A DNA stretch of 64,000 nt, taken from Adenophora triphylla var. japonica. Lineage: Eukaryota > Streptophyta > Magnoliopsida > Asterales > Campanulaceae. Both the position numbers and the translations under genes were made by a program. Below are positions 44,060-58,200 of this stretch, in pieces (position 1 is the stretch's first letter; every line of letters starts with the position of its first letter). The stretch is from contig JAFEMH010003637.1 in assembly GCA_022495995.1 (NCBI GenBank), positions 186,001-250,000 on the forward strand, in the 5' to 3' direction. The notes under the pieces are model-generated. The model saw only the letters and a program-made list of their open reading frames with translations. It had not been told where the DNA came from and did not search any database.

Positions 44060-44260
44060 TTATAAACCTCCAAACTGACACTTTTAACACTTAAGTGTCC
44101 GTAAGTGTGATAAAGGGTGTCAGTAGTGTATGCAAAAAAGTTCAGTAATAGTATTAACAAAGGTTCGTTTTAGTGTTAATAAGTGCATGTGTATTTTAAA
44201 GAGTTGCAGTGATAGTGTTAATATGCGTCGGTATGTTTTAATAAGTTTTAGTTTTTTTAA
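44060..44260 (-). repeat. degenerate GTGTCAGTG array (minus-strand CACTGACAC)
   Basis: TGACACTTTTAACACTTAAG is followed by repeated AGTGTTAATAAGTGC-, GTGTCAGTAGTGT- and AGTGATAGTGTTAATATGC-like units. It uses the same vocabulary as 9735-9965 but mostly reversed. Confidence 0.55.
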
Positions 44261-44600
44261 AAAAAATGAACCACGCATTTAAATACCAGTTCTGATTGTT
44301 TTAAAAAATGAAAATACGTTTTCCTAATCTCTTTTTTAAAAAAAAAATCGGATTTTGTCGTTAATGAATCCTTTTTAGAGAAATTCGTGAATGAATTTAA
44401 ATCTTTAAAAATGATAACAATTAGTAAGGGTATTAATGATATTTTGTTAACCCATCAGTACCTTAAAGGAATACCATATCTAATCTTTTTTAAAAAAATA
44501 ATACCATATCTAACTTTGAGAAAAAATAAAAAGGAGTTTTAATGCATATGTATTTGAGTGTTAGTGTAAAAGAGTGTTAGTGTTAGTATAAAAAAATATA

Positions 44601-44878
44601 CTCTCTCCGTCCCAATAGAAGCTGTCCAAATTTTGCCTTGCACGCAAATTAATAAAATGGGTGGGAAGAAAAAATATTGTGAGTGTAATTTGAAAATAGG
44701 AAAGAGAATGAGTGGATGGAATAGTAAATTATAATGGTGTTGTGAGTATTAAAATAATGTAGGAGAGAGAATGAGTGGAGAGAATAGTAAAAATTCCTTT
44801 GCCAAAAAAGGAAAATGAAAGCTATTAATGGAACACCCAAAATGGCAAAATAGGAAGCTTTTATTGGGACGGAGGGAG
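44601..44878. mobile_element. Stowaway MITE
   Basis: CTCTCTCCGTCCCAATAGAA and TTATTGGGACGGAGGGAG ends; TA on the left, CA on the right. It splits a GTGTTAGTATAAAAA repeat present on both sides. Confidence 0.85.
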
Positions 44879-45320
44879 CAAGTGTTAGTATAAAAAGAGT
44901 ATCAGTGCATATACAGTGACACTTAATAATGCATACACCTGTACTCTTCTAAACTAAGACCGACATTTCTTACACTAACATTGAAACTTAAACACATATG
45001 TACTGATACTTTTATACATCAACACTGGTATTCAAAAACGCATGCACTTACATTCTTTTACACCCACTCTTTTACACCAACATTGTCATACTTTTATACT
45101 AACAATAACAATGACACTATTTTAAACCAACACTGACATTCAAACACATATACACATATACACCGACACTATTTTACATCAACAATGATACATTTTTATA
45201 CCAACGCTGACAATTTTTTACATTTATATTGATATATTTTAGCATACAAACTGACACTAAATAATAAATATAATGACACTTATAAAACTAATTACACTGG
45301 CATTATATTACACTTTTTTT
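44879..45320 (+). repeat. degenerate CACTGACAC array
   Basis: ACACTTAATAATGCATACAC, CACTGACATTCAAACACATA, TACACCGACACTATTTTACA and similar units continue for about 440 bp with variable spacing. Confidence 0.65.
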
Positions 45321-45479
45321 TTTTTCCATTATATTACACATTTATCGGTACTTTGAATTGAAGACGCTGATAGTAGTTTTCAATATACATTATTCTTTGT
45401 ATACAGTGTATATTAAATATATACAATCAAGTTTTCTCACAAACCACCTAAATTACATAAAAAAAAAAAAAAAAAACCC

Positions 45480-45766
45480 TTAATTACATATCAGCTCTAA
45501 CTAACTGTATATTTTTCATCCTCCCTACAATGATTCGAGAAATCCCGCATGTATATTCTCGCATGTCTTTCACCACCAATTGAAACGCAGCGAGATGAAC
45601 TACAACAGCAAAAGAGTTGGTCAAAGTGAACAACATAAATCTGCATGGTTTAGATTTTCGAACTTCTGACAAGGGTCTTTAAGTCTTTTCCTGATCCCGA
45701 GTAATCTTACCTGCATTTGTACATTTATATACAGCGTAAGAAGAGAAGAGACGTTATGTTATTATC
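45480..45766 (-). other. 3' flank / probable 3' UTR of the SGR2-like gene
   Basis: It follows the stop codon at 45767-45769 on the minus strand. There is no other coding signal. The poly-A site cannot be fixed from sequence alone. Confidence 0.5.
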
Positions 45767-48661
45767 TCAGTTCTTTACAGTCTTTGCTTTCCTCGAGAAA
45801 TTCTGTTTATCAGCTAAAGTCAAAGGAAGCTCTTCCTCCGCCACTTCTCTTTGGTCAAACCACCGTCCTTGACTACTTCCTTGCTCTGAAATGCTCTCCC
45901 TGGGTACATGTGGGGTCGTGGTGGGGTCATCTGGTATGTCCCGGTACAAGTGTTTAAGCATGAAGAGTGCAGTATCATAGTCCCTCCAATAGTTTCTGCA
46001 ACATGTACATTAAAAAAAAAAAGATCAAACTAAAGGAACTGAATATCATACTCCCTCCGTTCCCAAATGAATGTCTGAATTCCACTTTGAGGGATATTCT
46101 GAAAATGATTACTTTTTTGTACATTTAACCGACAAATATGCATAAATATTCTTGTTATCAACTTTCTAGATATTTAGTTTTGCAAGTACAAAATGACTAG
46201 TAAAAAAAGATTAAAAAAAACAAAAAATTACGGACAGTTTTTTACAAAAATGACAGGCATTTTGGGACAAAAAATTCTTGAAAATGGATACTCATTTGGG
46301 GACTATAGGGAGTACCAAGTGAGGACACAGTAAGTGAAAGTTGGTCAACATAATTTTTTTATATAGGAAGTTGGTCAACATAATGAAATACAGGCTTCAG
46401 CACTGACACCAATGGCGTAGGACAAAGAGAGACCTCCGATGAGTGTGAGGATGGAGAGAGAAAGAAAGGTATGTGGCATGATAAAATTTTTACTTTCTCA
46501 CTAATTGGAGTGCGTGAAATATTTATTGCATTCAACGGTGAAGGAAGCCAATGAGGCATGTCCATAGTCCAAGAAGGCAGAAATTTTTCCGTCTCCAAAA
46601 GCGCGGGAAGGAAACTGTGAACATTTTACCCTAGCATAACGTACTTGTACCTCATGCCCGAGATTGAGCACCTAAAGTTAAGTCTACAGCACTAAAGAAT
46701 ACTACTACTCCGTATCAGAGATTCTCCTCCTATGATTTAGAAAAAACGTCAATTGCGTAAAATAACCAAGCTTCAGACACACGGCACGTGTGGACAAAGG
46801 AAATTAAGATTTCCATTACGGCAGTAGTTAATTCTTTGAAAAGTTGAACTAATTAGCCAAGCCCTCAAAGGTCTGACTATGTACCAAATCAAGATACGTT
46901 TAGAAAAGATGGTATGGAAGTTGGTTATTGGAGCTTTTTGAAGTATTTTGCAGATGTCTTCTATGCATTCAGGTGATATTATCAAATGATAGTGTTCGCA
47001 ATTTTGGACTATATTCTCATCAAAACTAAAAAGCGTGAAAACCTTTTTTCAAACAGCTGAACCTGAACATATTATTAGCATGCCACCACATTGTCATCAA
47101 TGGAGAAACAACTGCAAATACCAAAAATGCATCAAATAAACTATGTTGGCTCAGAATGAAAAGCTTATGCTTACGTATGTGCTCCAAGAGCTGATATGTA
47201 TGCATGCTGAAATGTTTTATCCTGCAAGACAAAACATGAAAATTTGAAAATGAGAAGCAATAGCAGTAAATGGTCAAAATAAATGGAGAACAGAAGTAAT
47301 GTAAATGAAGAGAGAAAGACAATGCAGAAACAGCTAAAGGAATGTGTACCAAAAGTACCCCTGCCCTAATTCCAATAAATTGTAGGTAAGGAAATACTCC
47401 CTCCGTCCCATTACAAACCACAAACTTTCCTTTTTGGTCGTCCCATTACAAACCACAAACTTCCTAAAATGGAAAGGAATCTTTACTATTCCCTCCACTC
47501 ATTCTCTCTCCTACATTATTTTAATACTCACAACACCATTATAATTCACTATTTCCTCCACTATAATTCACTTTTCCTTAATTCCCGTATCTACAGTAAA
47601 TTTCCCATTACTAATGGGACGGAGGGAGTACATACTTGAAGCATATGATCAACTCGCCCATCCACGCTGCCTGTTAATCTTTCCATCATTATTGAACCAT
47701 ATGATCTCTCTTCTCTATCTTGGTCTTTTTCTAATTTCTCTGCCAGACATTCACAAATTATAGACATTAAAATCACGATTAATTGCAACATGGGAATTGG
47801 AGCAGGAAACCGAAGTTTCAATTGACACTATTAAAATGATACAAAGAAGAATAATTGAAGAAAAATAATAGTCAAGCTGCAAATACCTTCTAAGCTTTCA
47901 TTCGTCTTTGATTGACAAAGAGTGAGTACCTTAACCTATTCAAGAAGCAAAGAATAAGATACCACCATTCGTTCAACATAACAAGAATGTACAGATTATA
48001 AATATCTCATTCAGTGAATAGGCTGAAACAATAACGAATAAAAACAGACCAACAATGAGTTGGTCATATATGGTTCTTCAGATCCTAATTGAGATAATCC
48101 TAGGCGGACTGATTAAGATTACCAAAATGCCTACTTTTACCAATTTACGAAGTGCCAAAACACCCAAGAAACTTCTAAATATTTCTAGATTACTTCTACA
48201 AATTCAACTTCATATCTAAAATAAGATATACCAAAGTGCATTCTTCTTGCCCATGCATTTTGCACTTACAGGCTAACTCAAACGATGTGAAGATAAAAAA
48301 AGAAGAAGAAAATAAAATACATGTTGGCTATTCACGTCATTCCCACCTTTACATAGCTTATATTATCCATTACTGCTTGAGAACGTGAAGCAAAATCTTC
48401 AGCAAACTCCTGCATAGTAAGGTCCAAAGATGTCAAAAGAAAGATTAACCACATTGGCATGACTATTAAAAAAAACTTACCTGAAAGCCAATATGCAATC
48501 TCTTCCCACCTCTATAGTAAGGAATAATGACTGGACGTTTGTCGATATACTCTTTAGAGATCAACGGCTCTACTCTGTGTGTGAAAATAATGCAGTCTCA
48601 GTTAGTTGTTAGGCAGAGCAGTTCACAAAAAACAGAATGCAATTATGGGTTATACAGTTAT

Positions 48662-48752
<91 letters not shown>

Positions 48753-51700
48753 GACAAAACCCAAATACAAGCCAATATGGAGACATATGTAGACTCACAT
48801 GCATATATTATACATGTAAAGCAGTAAACAAAGATAGGCTTAGGCTAACCTATATGCTACAGGATCAAACGGATGAAAAATGTTAAACATTTGCCTACAA
48901 GCTGGCATCTCTTCAATAATACTGTCATCTTCCCAATATTCTTTTCCTCTGCCTAAAGAAAATAAAACAGAAAAAGAAGAGTTGAAGATCATAAGTAATT
49001 ATGAAACTAATTGCAGATAGAGAAAACTCTGTCATCTGATCGAAAGAAGATATCATCGATAGGAAGAACACAAAAGTGGACAAGAAATCCATCAATACAG
49101 AGAAGTGATTAAGAGAAAACTTAAAGACTCTTGATATCAGTAACTTTAAGAGCTAAATACACTGATAAAAGAGTATTAAAAGACACACCAAATAGGAGTG
49201 ATACTTGTGAGAAAAAATATTTACTTGACAAAAACTTTCAGACATTTAACTGGAAGGCTGGATATAAGTTGCATCTTAAATAGGATGCTAGACAATTTCC
49301 ATATGCAACAGGTTCTTGACTATGCATAGATCATGCATAAATTACAGTTGAAAAACGTGAAATTTGGTGTACAAGATTACACAAAGTTAACGGATATCAG
49401 ATTAAATTTGGTGTTCAAGACCTATGATGCTCGGACTCTTTGGTTTATCTGGCCGGACCCTTGTCAACAAGACTAAAATAGGAGTGTCCGACACGGGTAC
49501 GGCGGGTAAACCAAAGAGTCCGAGCATCAGAGTTCAAGACAACACAGTTAATGGAGTGAGATATTGTCCAACCGTCAGTGTCCCTTCCCTCTACTCAACT
49601 AGAACCCAAATATAAAATCTATAGGTTTTGTATAATTTGGAAAATTTGTAAATACGTCTAAAGCTTTGATGCATGAATAAAATCCATTACCGATCCCAAT
49701 ACGAACATTCCGTAGCGACAGAAACACACCAAGAGGAGACCCAACAGCAAAGAATGTATCAACCTGAAACAAATTTAGGTACATTAAGAAACGCCATAAC
49801 CAAAATAATCATATACTCCCTCCGTCCCAGCCGAGTGTACACTTATTTCCCTTTTGGTCCGTCCCAGCCGAGTGTGAACTACCAAAAATGGAAAAGGTTT
49901 TAATATTTTATATTCCCCATACCCCACCCACTCATTAACTCCACTCATTTTCCACCATACAATTTATTCAACCAACCACTCATTAACTCCACTCATTCTC
50001 TCTCTTCATTTCCTACCACACATTTTCATTATCTTAATAATATTTCTTAATTATTGTGCCCAAAACCTTGGTTCACAGTTGGGTGGGACGGAGGGAGTAT
50101 GTATTTGTATATATATCTGAATCATGCAAAAGGTTTCATTTTCTTTCACTTAGAGCAGTATTATATGTTTAACTCTCCAGTGTACTAGAATGAAAAATCT
50201 AATTCTGACACAACATAAATATATCTACATAAAAGATGTGTCTGTGTCAAAGATTGTGTTGCAGTGTACCACCAGAATATTTAACATCCAAATTTACTTT
50301 TCACAGAGTTCTTAGATTCCTACCAAATGGCACAAATGAACAATATTTCTTGCTGAGCTATTGATACCTAGGTTACATGGACATGGATACAAGAATCAGA
50401 TACGGGTGCAGATCTACGTGTTCGACCTGCCAAAATTTTGAGATTTTACATAACATATACTCCCTCCGTCCCATAGAACTTTACTCCTTTACTGTTGAGA
50501 ACGGAAAATAAGGAATAATGTTATTAAAGTAGGTGTTGTGAGTGGGAGGAGAGAGAATGAGTGGAGAGAATAGTAAATTAGAAAAGTGTTGTGAGTATGA
50601 CAAGTGGGACCCATGAATAAAGAAGTATTAAAAAATTTCCTTTTTAGGAAAGTGGGACTTTAAAGTGGGACGCCCAAAATAGTAAAAGGGGTAATGTTTT
50701 ATGGGACGGAGGGAGTAGGTGTCCAACTGCCAGAACCAAACCCATGCCATGTCATATCGACGGGGGTACTTTGGTGAAAATGAAGAGTTCATGTAACATA
50801 GTTGATACATTATGAAACGTGGAAGGCATATTTGATATGTTTAGTCGTTTCTTCATATTTTTCAATTTCAACCATAGGCAATTTTTTGACATTTGATGGT
50901 AGGACGAACCTTTCCATCATCTTGGTAAGCAGAGATGAGGATAACTGCAGAGAATGTGCTTTAATGACCACAGTACCCCAACGGTCGACCTTAACACAAT
51001 GTAACTACCCATCCTTAATATAATAAAATACACAATTACTCTCTTGCATTAGTTGACATCTTATAAAAAGTGAGGTTGGTGCTTCAAACACCATACTCAA
51101 ATGCATCTTCATGTCAGTAGTCATGTAACTATACCTACCATTAAAGTTTGGTTTTAATTCATTTTCAATCATCATACTTTCACCCGACTTTCACTTTAAC
51201 CATTATACTTTATTTTTTGCACAAAAACCACTCTACTTTGGAAAACCTCCCATCGCAATCAAAAATTTGTGTCTAATTCGTCAGTAATCAGTGCCCCAAT
51301 CCACGATTTTTGGGTCGGGATGAGAGGTTTTCTAAAGTAGAGTGGTTTTTGTGCAAAAAATAAAGTAGGATGGTTAAAGTGGAAGTCGGGTGAAAGTACG
51401 ATGGTTGAAAATGAATTTAAACCTTAAAGTTTTGTCATTATGGCATAGTAACAGAATAGGCGATGCAAAGTTACTTTTTCACAAAGGAGAAAACATGATA
51501 AAAGATACTCCCTCCGTCCCACTTCAATTGAGCCATGGCATCTTTGCACGCTTTTTAAGATTTTTTTTTAAAAATGAGTAAAGAATTGAAAGTGGGTAGA
51601 AGATTAGAGGAGAGAGAATGTAAAAGTTAAAAACATTTAGAAAAAAGGCCTAAATCTATCAATTGCACCTGGAACCAAAGCTGCATGCACAATACATGAC

Positions 51701-54700
51701 TATTACCTTGAATTTCAGCTTCGTATAATTTATGTAAGGGGTGTAACTCTTCAGCGTATCAGGTGCAACACTCTCAGAACCACTTCGATTTGGCACAGAT
51801 GTCGTATCCTGTTTTTGTCCTGTTTGAACACACATCAAAGCTTGTTAACCAACTTAATGCAAACATAAAGTAACAACAAATAACCAAATAAATTATGTCA
51901 AATGGCCTTGTACCAGCAGCTCTACACTGAGATTCTAATTCTTCGATCCTGGCCCTTAAGAAATTTATCTGAAATAATAAAGCATTCAAAATTAGGATAT
52001 GAGAACTAAAAAGGTTGCATAAATGCAGCAGACATACAAGTTCCTACCTCCTCCTTCAGGGATTTAAATGTTTTCTCTTCATCACTCCGAGTCAATTCCT
52101 CGCCAATTTTATCTGGATCACCAACCAAGACTTGGTCATTCATGTTTGTGCTCTCTTCCACCTCATTCCTCTCAAGAGATGGCATCGCACCTGGATCAGG
52201 AATAGGTTCTATGTCATCTTGATCTGAAGATACGGGACTAGTTGGTAGCTTGGGGTACATAGCAGCTGTGGACGATTTGTCTGAATCTGATTCATGGGGA
52301 GGTCCAGGCAGGCTATTAGACTCCTCACTGTGTCCCTCTAAGGGTGATTCTGTACCCACTTTGTCCTTGCCAATGGTAGCTTCAGTGTCCACACTCTCAT
52401 TATTTACGACGACGAAGTCATTGTCCCCCACATTGGAAGAAGCATATTGAGAAGAGTCATTGCTGATATTATGGGAAGCTGTTTCATTTTTGGCATGTTC
52501 ATGATACATCCATTCCATTGGAAAAGGGGAGGACATCGTCTCTTGATGGCAAAGGATATCATAAGAGAGGACACTCCCCAAAGAATGACCATATAAGGAA
52601 ACCTGAAAAATCAAAGTAAAATTAGAAGCTTGTGTTTAGCAGCAATTACCAGATTTATCGTACATAGATGAAATAAATAATTGTGAGATCTACCAACCCC
52701 ATACCTTTCCATCATAACCTGGATTTCTCTTAAGAAATTTCAAATACAAACGATTTAGTTGGTTGGAAACCTGCAAGATCGTAGACAATCACTCATTAAT
52801 ATCAACCGGTAAATCAACAGATCTTAAAGTGAATAGCTTCTACAACGCTTGAGGTGAAAGAATCAGTTTACTTACTACAGTGGCTTACACATTAGTCATG
52901 GTTTATTTACACATATGATGCACTCAATTTTGGAGCCCATTCATTTCTAAGATGCATCAGTTCACTATAGCCTAGTTATCAGGCTATTTAATGCAAATCT
53001 CCCCATAAAGGTTAACTACTCCCTCCGTCCCATAATGACAGTCCCATTTGTCTATTCAAACACTTAAACAACCTATTTTCATTTCCAGCACTAACTTTAA
53101 TGATGCTTACTTATTACTCCATTGCCTCCCTCTTCTTCCTTGGTTGGTTTTCATCCTCTCCTTTATCTCCTCTATCCCCCTTCTTCCTTGGTTGGCAATT
53201 TCAGAAATTCAATGGTTTTAACCGAACACTTTTGGAAATGTGACTATCTTTTTGGGACAAACAAAAAAGGTAAATGGGAACATATTTATGGGACGGAGGG
53301 AGTATCAACCAACAACTAGTGTTGAGCATGAACATATGTAAGTCAAAAAGTAGTACGCAAGGCAGGATCTTAGAATGAAAACCAAATTCCATTTGTGATT
53401 ATAATGTCGATTTGTTCCCAAAAATCTCTCATGAAACCATGTTCCGGGAAAAGAACAACAAGATGAATTGGACAACTTTCAAAAGGCAAAAAATGTGGCA
53501 AAGTTCGCTTTTGTACATGCAAAAGAAGACGACGAAAAGGCATAACAAAGTGAACGAGAATATATAATACACGTTACCGAGTCAATGATGTCCTGGCAGT
53601 AAATAGGGCTCATGTAGTATAAGACATCATGAACAGTTGCACTCAGCATCACTCGCAATCCCTTTACGCCATCCAATGTTATTTTCTCTACTGTAGTTTC
53701 ACCACTGAGCTTTAAATCTTTCCTCCACTAGCAAATAAAAAAAATGAGTTCAGTCAAGAATGAAAGACAACAACCAACTATTGATCTACATAGAAGGGAA
53801 ACGCCATGGTTGAGAACGAAATAAATAAAAAAAAATGATTTCTCACCAACATTAGAACAAATTGTACGCTGCAGACGAATGTAGGGAAATGAAAATATGC
53901 AGAATAGGAGAAATATGCAATGGGATACACAAACATCGAATAATTCAATCATGATCATATGAATTCCTCTATCATATTCAGTATTTTTTTAAAAAAAAAT
54001 GCTTCCTCTATATGGAATATGTCTCCACTATTCTACCACAAATTGCTTTCATCCCACTTAACTTTATAACAATACTGATCACAGAGTGGAAGCTAGGGGT
54101 TTGCCTTGAATAACGAGCACCATAATACAATAGATTGTCGTGGTGTACAATAATGGAACGGTTCATAGCAAATTAAGATAAGCAGATTTGGATCTAAATA
54201 AAATAGGCTTAATTTCATTTTCAACCACTGTATTTACCCCGACTCTCTCTTCGACCACTATACTTGATTTTTTGCACAAAAACCATAATAGTTTTGGAAA
54301 ACTGTCATTTTGGCCACAAATTCGTGGATTAGGAACGGATTAGACACGAGTTTGTGGCCAAATGATAGTTATCCAAAACTAATGTGGCTTTCGTGAAAAA
54401 ACTAAGATTGGTGGTCGAAGTGAAAGTCGGGGTAAAGTACAATGGTTGAAAATGCAATTAAACCAATAAAATACGAAGGGGATACAAAAAAAAAATGAGC
54501 TACAAGGAGTATAATGGTTATACAGCCTTCCTATCACAAGGATACTGCACTTCACTAAGGGAAACCAAACATCCTTAATATGGACTCAAAGCTTCGGCAT
54601 GGCAGTTTAAAATAGATTTTGTGACTTGAGCTTTCCAATTTCATGATCCCTTACTTTAACTAATGAGGAATTTTTTAGCCTACTGATGCCAACCAAAGAT

Positions 54701-55201
54701 ATGAATCATGGAAGAATATACTACAATGCATTGAGAATGATATTATAATCCTTCCGAACGTAAGTTGATTACTGTTAGTATTATTCTGATAATTTATTTA
54801 TGAGAAGTATTTCCTTGTCTTTATAGTATCAGTATTTCCTAGTCCTTACAATATCAATGATGTTTTGTCCTTTCCGTATTAGCATGGTTAGGGGCTGTAA
54901 ACGAGCCGAGCCGAGCTTTGAAGTTTCGAGCTCGAGCTCGAGATAAAAATTCTCGAGCTCGAGTCGTAATGCTTGTTCGAGCTCGGCTCGAATCAAGTTT
55001 CGAGCTTTTCGCGGGGCTCATGGCGAGCTTTCGCGAGCGGCTCGAACTCGAGTTTTAACGAGCCGAGCTCGAGCTTCGACTTATTTTTTGAAAAAAATCT
55101 GAAATCAAACGAGCTTTTAACGAGCCGAGCTCGAGCTTCGACTTATTTTTTGAAAAAAATCTGAAATCAAACGAGTTTTAACGAGCCGAGCTCGAGCTTC
55201 G

Positions 55202-55239
<38 letters not shown>

Positions 55240-58200
55240 TAAAATTCATTCGAGCTTTTAACGAGCCGAGCCCGAGTCGAGCTCAAACGAGTCGATCTCG
55301 AACAGAGCTCGTCTAACATACGAGCCGGCTCGAAAAAATGACGAGCTTGAAAATCGGTTCGAGCTCGAGCTCGAGTTCACCCCGAGCCCACTCGAACTCG
55401 AGCTTTTTTCGAGCCGAGCTCGAGCCGGCTCGGTTCGCGTAACAGCCCTAAGCATGGTCCTACAATTATTACAAAATTAGTTTAGACTATAAATAACTGT
55501 GCAAGCTCAAAGCTATTCAGACTTAGCAAATTGAGCTTTTAAGCTTCTTGTGTGCTTCCTCTCTTTCGACTACTGTTCTTTTCTCAAATCTTTATCTTTC
55601 TCTATGCTTCAGCCAAAATCAGTCATTGCTAGCAATACTTCCAAATAAAACAATACATATAACAAGCTTTTAATTCTTAAAGCGAAGAGCAAAAGAAATA
55701 AGAAAAAAAACCTGGAAATAACATACTGCGCCATAAAAACAATAAATGATTTCTTGCAGTCAAATCAATAAACCTAATAAGCTAATATGCAAGTAATCCA
55801 ATGCGATAGGAAAAATACTGTCTACTTACCTGGCATGGGATAAAAAGGAGTCTTTGAGTACCACGTTGATATGAAGTCAAGTGCTGCTCAGCAAGACTTG
55901 CTGTGATAAGGCGAAAAGTGCCAACATCATCAACTAAATTAGCTTTCTCCAACCTTTGACCAATACCATGAACCATGAACACCAAATGGCGAACTGGAAC
56001 CTATAACAACAATGGAGATCAAAATAATCTGAGTAGAAAAGAGATCTAACATCAACCAAGAACAAGATTAAGGATTCTTGATGAAATATACGAAAAGATC
56101 GGAGTTCAGTCAATAAACATTACTACAAAGTAGAGTGTATAATAATAATGGAGTTGGAAAAACTACTACAAAGTAGAGTATATATACAAGGAAATGAGGC
56201 AGATTTCAATTTTTGTTCTTTCCAAAAATGCATAAATCAAAACCAAAACAAATGAACCAGTAAATTCTAGTGGAGCTTCTAGAAGAGAAAGACAAATTTT
56301 ATTAGTCGATCAAGCAATGGATGAAATATTTTACTTCAATATAGTGCATTATTTCAAAATTTTGGCAGCAAAAAAAAAAGAAATATAATAAAAAACCAAA
56401 TAAAATAGAAACACGCAGACATATGACCATAAATGAATTAATTGTAACGTAGTAGAACTATCAACCTTTCACCATGGAATAAAGTAAGTTACTCAATACC
56501 TTTAACTTAAAAGCTACTCTTAAAAAATTATAGCATCACCGTGATCAAAGAGAGAAGAGAACTAAAAAGCACCAACACCGACATGATGAACAGACACGAC
56601 ATCTCTCTCTGTCTCTCTGAGACACACACAATATAATAGGAGAATCAACCAATGCAGACGAAGGAACTATGTGCGATAATGCGAGATTATGGACTATAAC
56701 ATCCTCGCCTGGATCTATTCTGTTACAGTAAATTTTCCCCTTCAAGGAAATTATTTGTTTTTTACGATCATTTTCAAAGACAGCTATGAGTGAATTAAGA
56801 TATTTACCTGTGAACAGTAGTCATCCATTTCTTCCTCTTTCTTCTGCCTTAATTCATCCTGGAGCAACAAAATCAATTATTAGATATTCTTGTTGGTTCC
56901 TTTCAGCTACGAATGACATCATTCATGTACAAACAACAAAAGCACAAAAAAAGAAGACTTCCATGAAATTACTTTCATGTTTTTACACTTTTCAAGACGC
57001 AATGTAGTACGATTGACTGAGAAGAAACTCTTCCACGCATGAAAACTGAAATGGCACTTGCATGAGTCTATATACACCCTCTCTGCCCGGTCCCATGGAT
57101 AATCTATTTTTGGCCTTTTCTATAGTGTTACACAAGGAATGCCACTACTATTAACTACAGAACAAATAGCTAAAATGACCAAACAGTCATCAGTATCAAG
57201 AGGCAAATCCCATAACTGCCTGCTAAGAATGGAATACTCGCAGGAGAATTTGAAACTGATACAGCACACTTAAGACTTATTAATCAATTAAAAGACATAA
57301 TCAAATGGAACTGACTGGTGATATACTAGTTGTGTATGTCGCCAGGTTGCATATGTTACATAACCTGCCATAATGAAATGTTCCTCAGTACTACAATCTA
57401 ATTTAGCATAAATGCATACAGAGTATAAGAGAACCTTTTCTGCGAGCTCTCTTGTACCTTAGATATATATGAAATTTTAACATCAAATAGGAAACTATTC
57501 GAATTACTAGCTGGTCGTTCACTCCAATCACAAGAAGGGGAAAAGGAGGTCAAATTTTATATTTGGTGATTAAGATGACATGGTTTCACATAGACTTGGG
57601 GGGTACAGACCAAGATATTATTCAAACTCTTGTCATTAAGGAACTTATGAAAGAATGAAATGTACCTGGGTTGGCTTTGGCGACTGAGATGGGGCATAAC
57701 CACGCCTTAGTCTAATGCCGTTCCCGTTGATATTAATGATGCTAGAGAAACCAGAAGCATCAACATTTAGCCAAGCCTCCCATGTATCATCCTCTCCAGT
57801 AAAAAGAGCATGAAGGCCCTACAGATGAAAGGCAAGAAAGGTCAAACTTGACGTTACCAATCAAAAAACAGAAATACTAATTTACACCAAGCACAAACAT
57901 ACAGGTGTAGAGCCTTGGAGATCTATTCGGGCTGCAAAAAGTCCAGATGGTTGAAATGTCCTTCGATGCCACACCTGAAAGAAAAATGCCCAACTACCTT
58001 ACAATTTTCTCAACTCAACCAGCAGAATGAGGTCACTCTAAATTTGACATCAAAAGCAGAATGAGAACAATAAAATAATGGTGGATATGGATAACTAGAA
58101 ATTCAACCAATGTAAAAGCGGAAACATAGAAAGGAAGAAATCTGCAAATTAAGAATCCACAACAATAAAATACTTTCTTCAGAAGAAAGCAAGTAAATCT

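Larger units (their letters stand above)
42845..45479. other. intergenic between BASS2 promoter and SGR2 3' end
   Basis: The BASS2 promoter should lie just above 42844. No other gene is recognised. It holds MITEs at 43155-43442, 43512-43650 and 44601-44878, a lone left MITE end at about 43920, and CACTGACAC-type arrays on both sides of the third MITE. Confidence 0.65.

Noticed and set aside
48527..48886. 119-codon open frame full of Cys-Val
   Set aside because: It is a translation of the (GT)n microsatellite in an intron.
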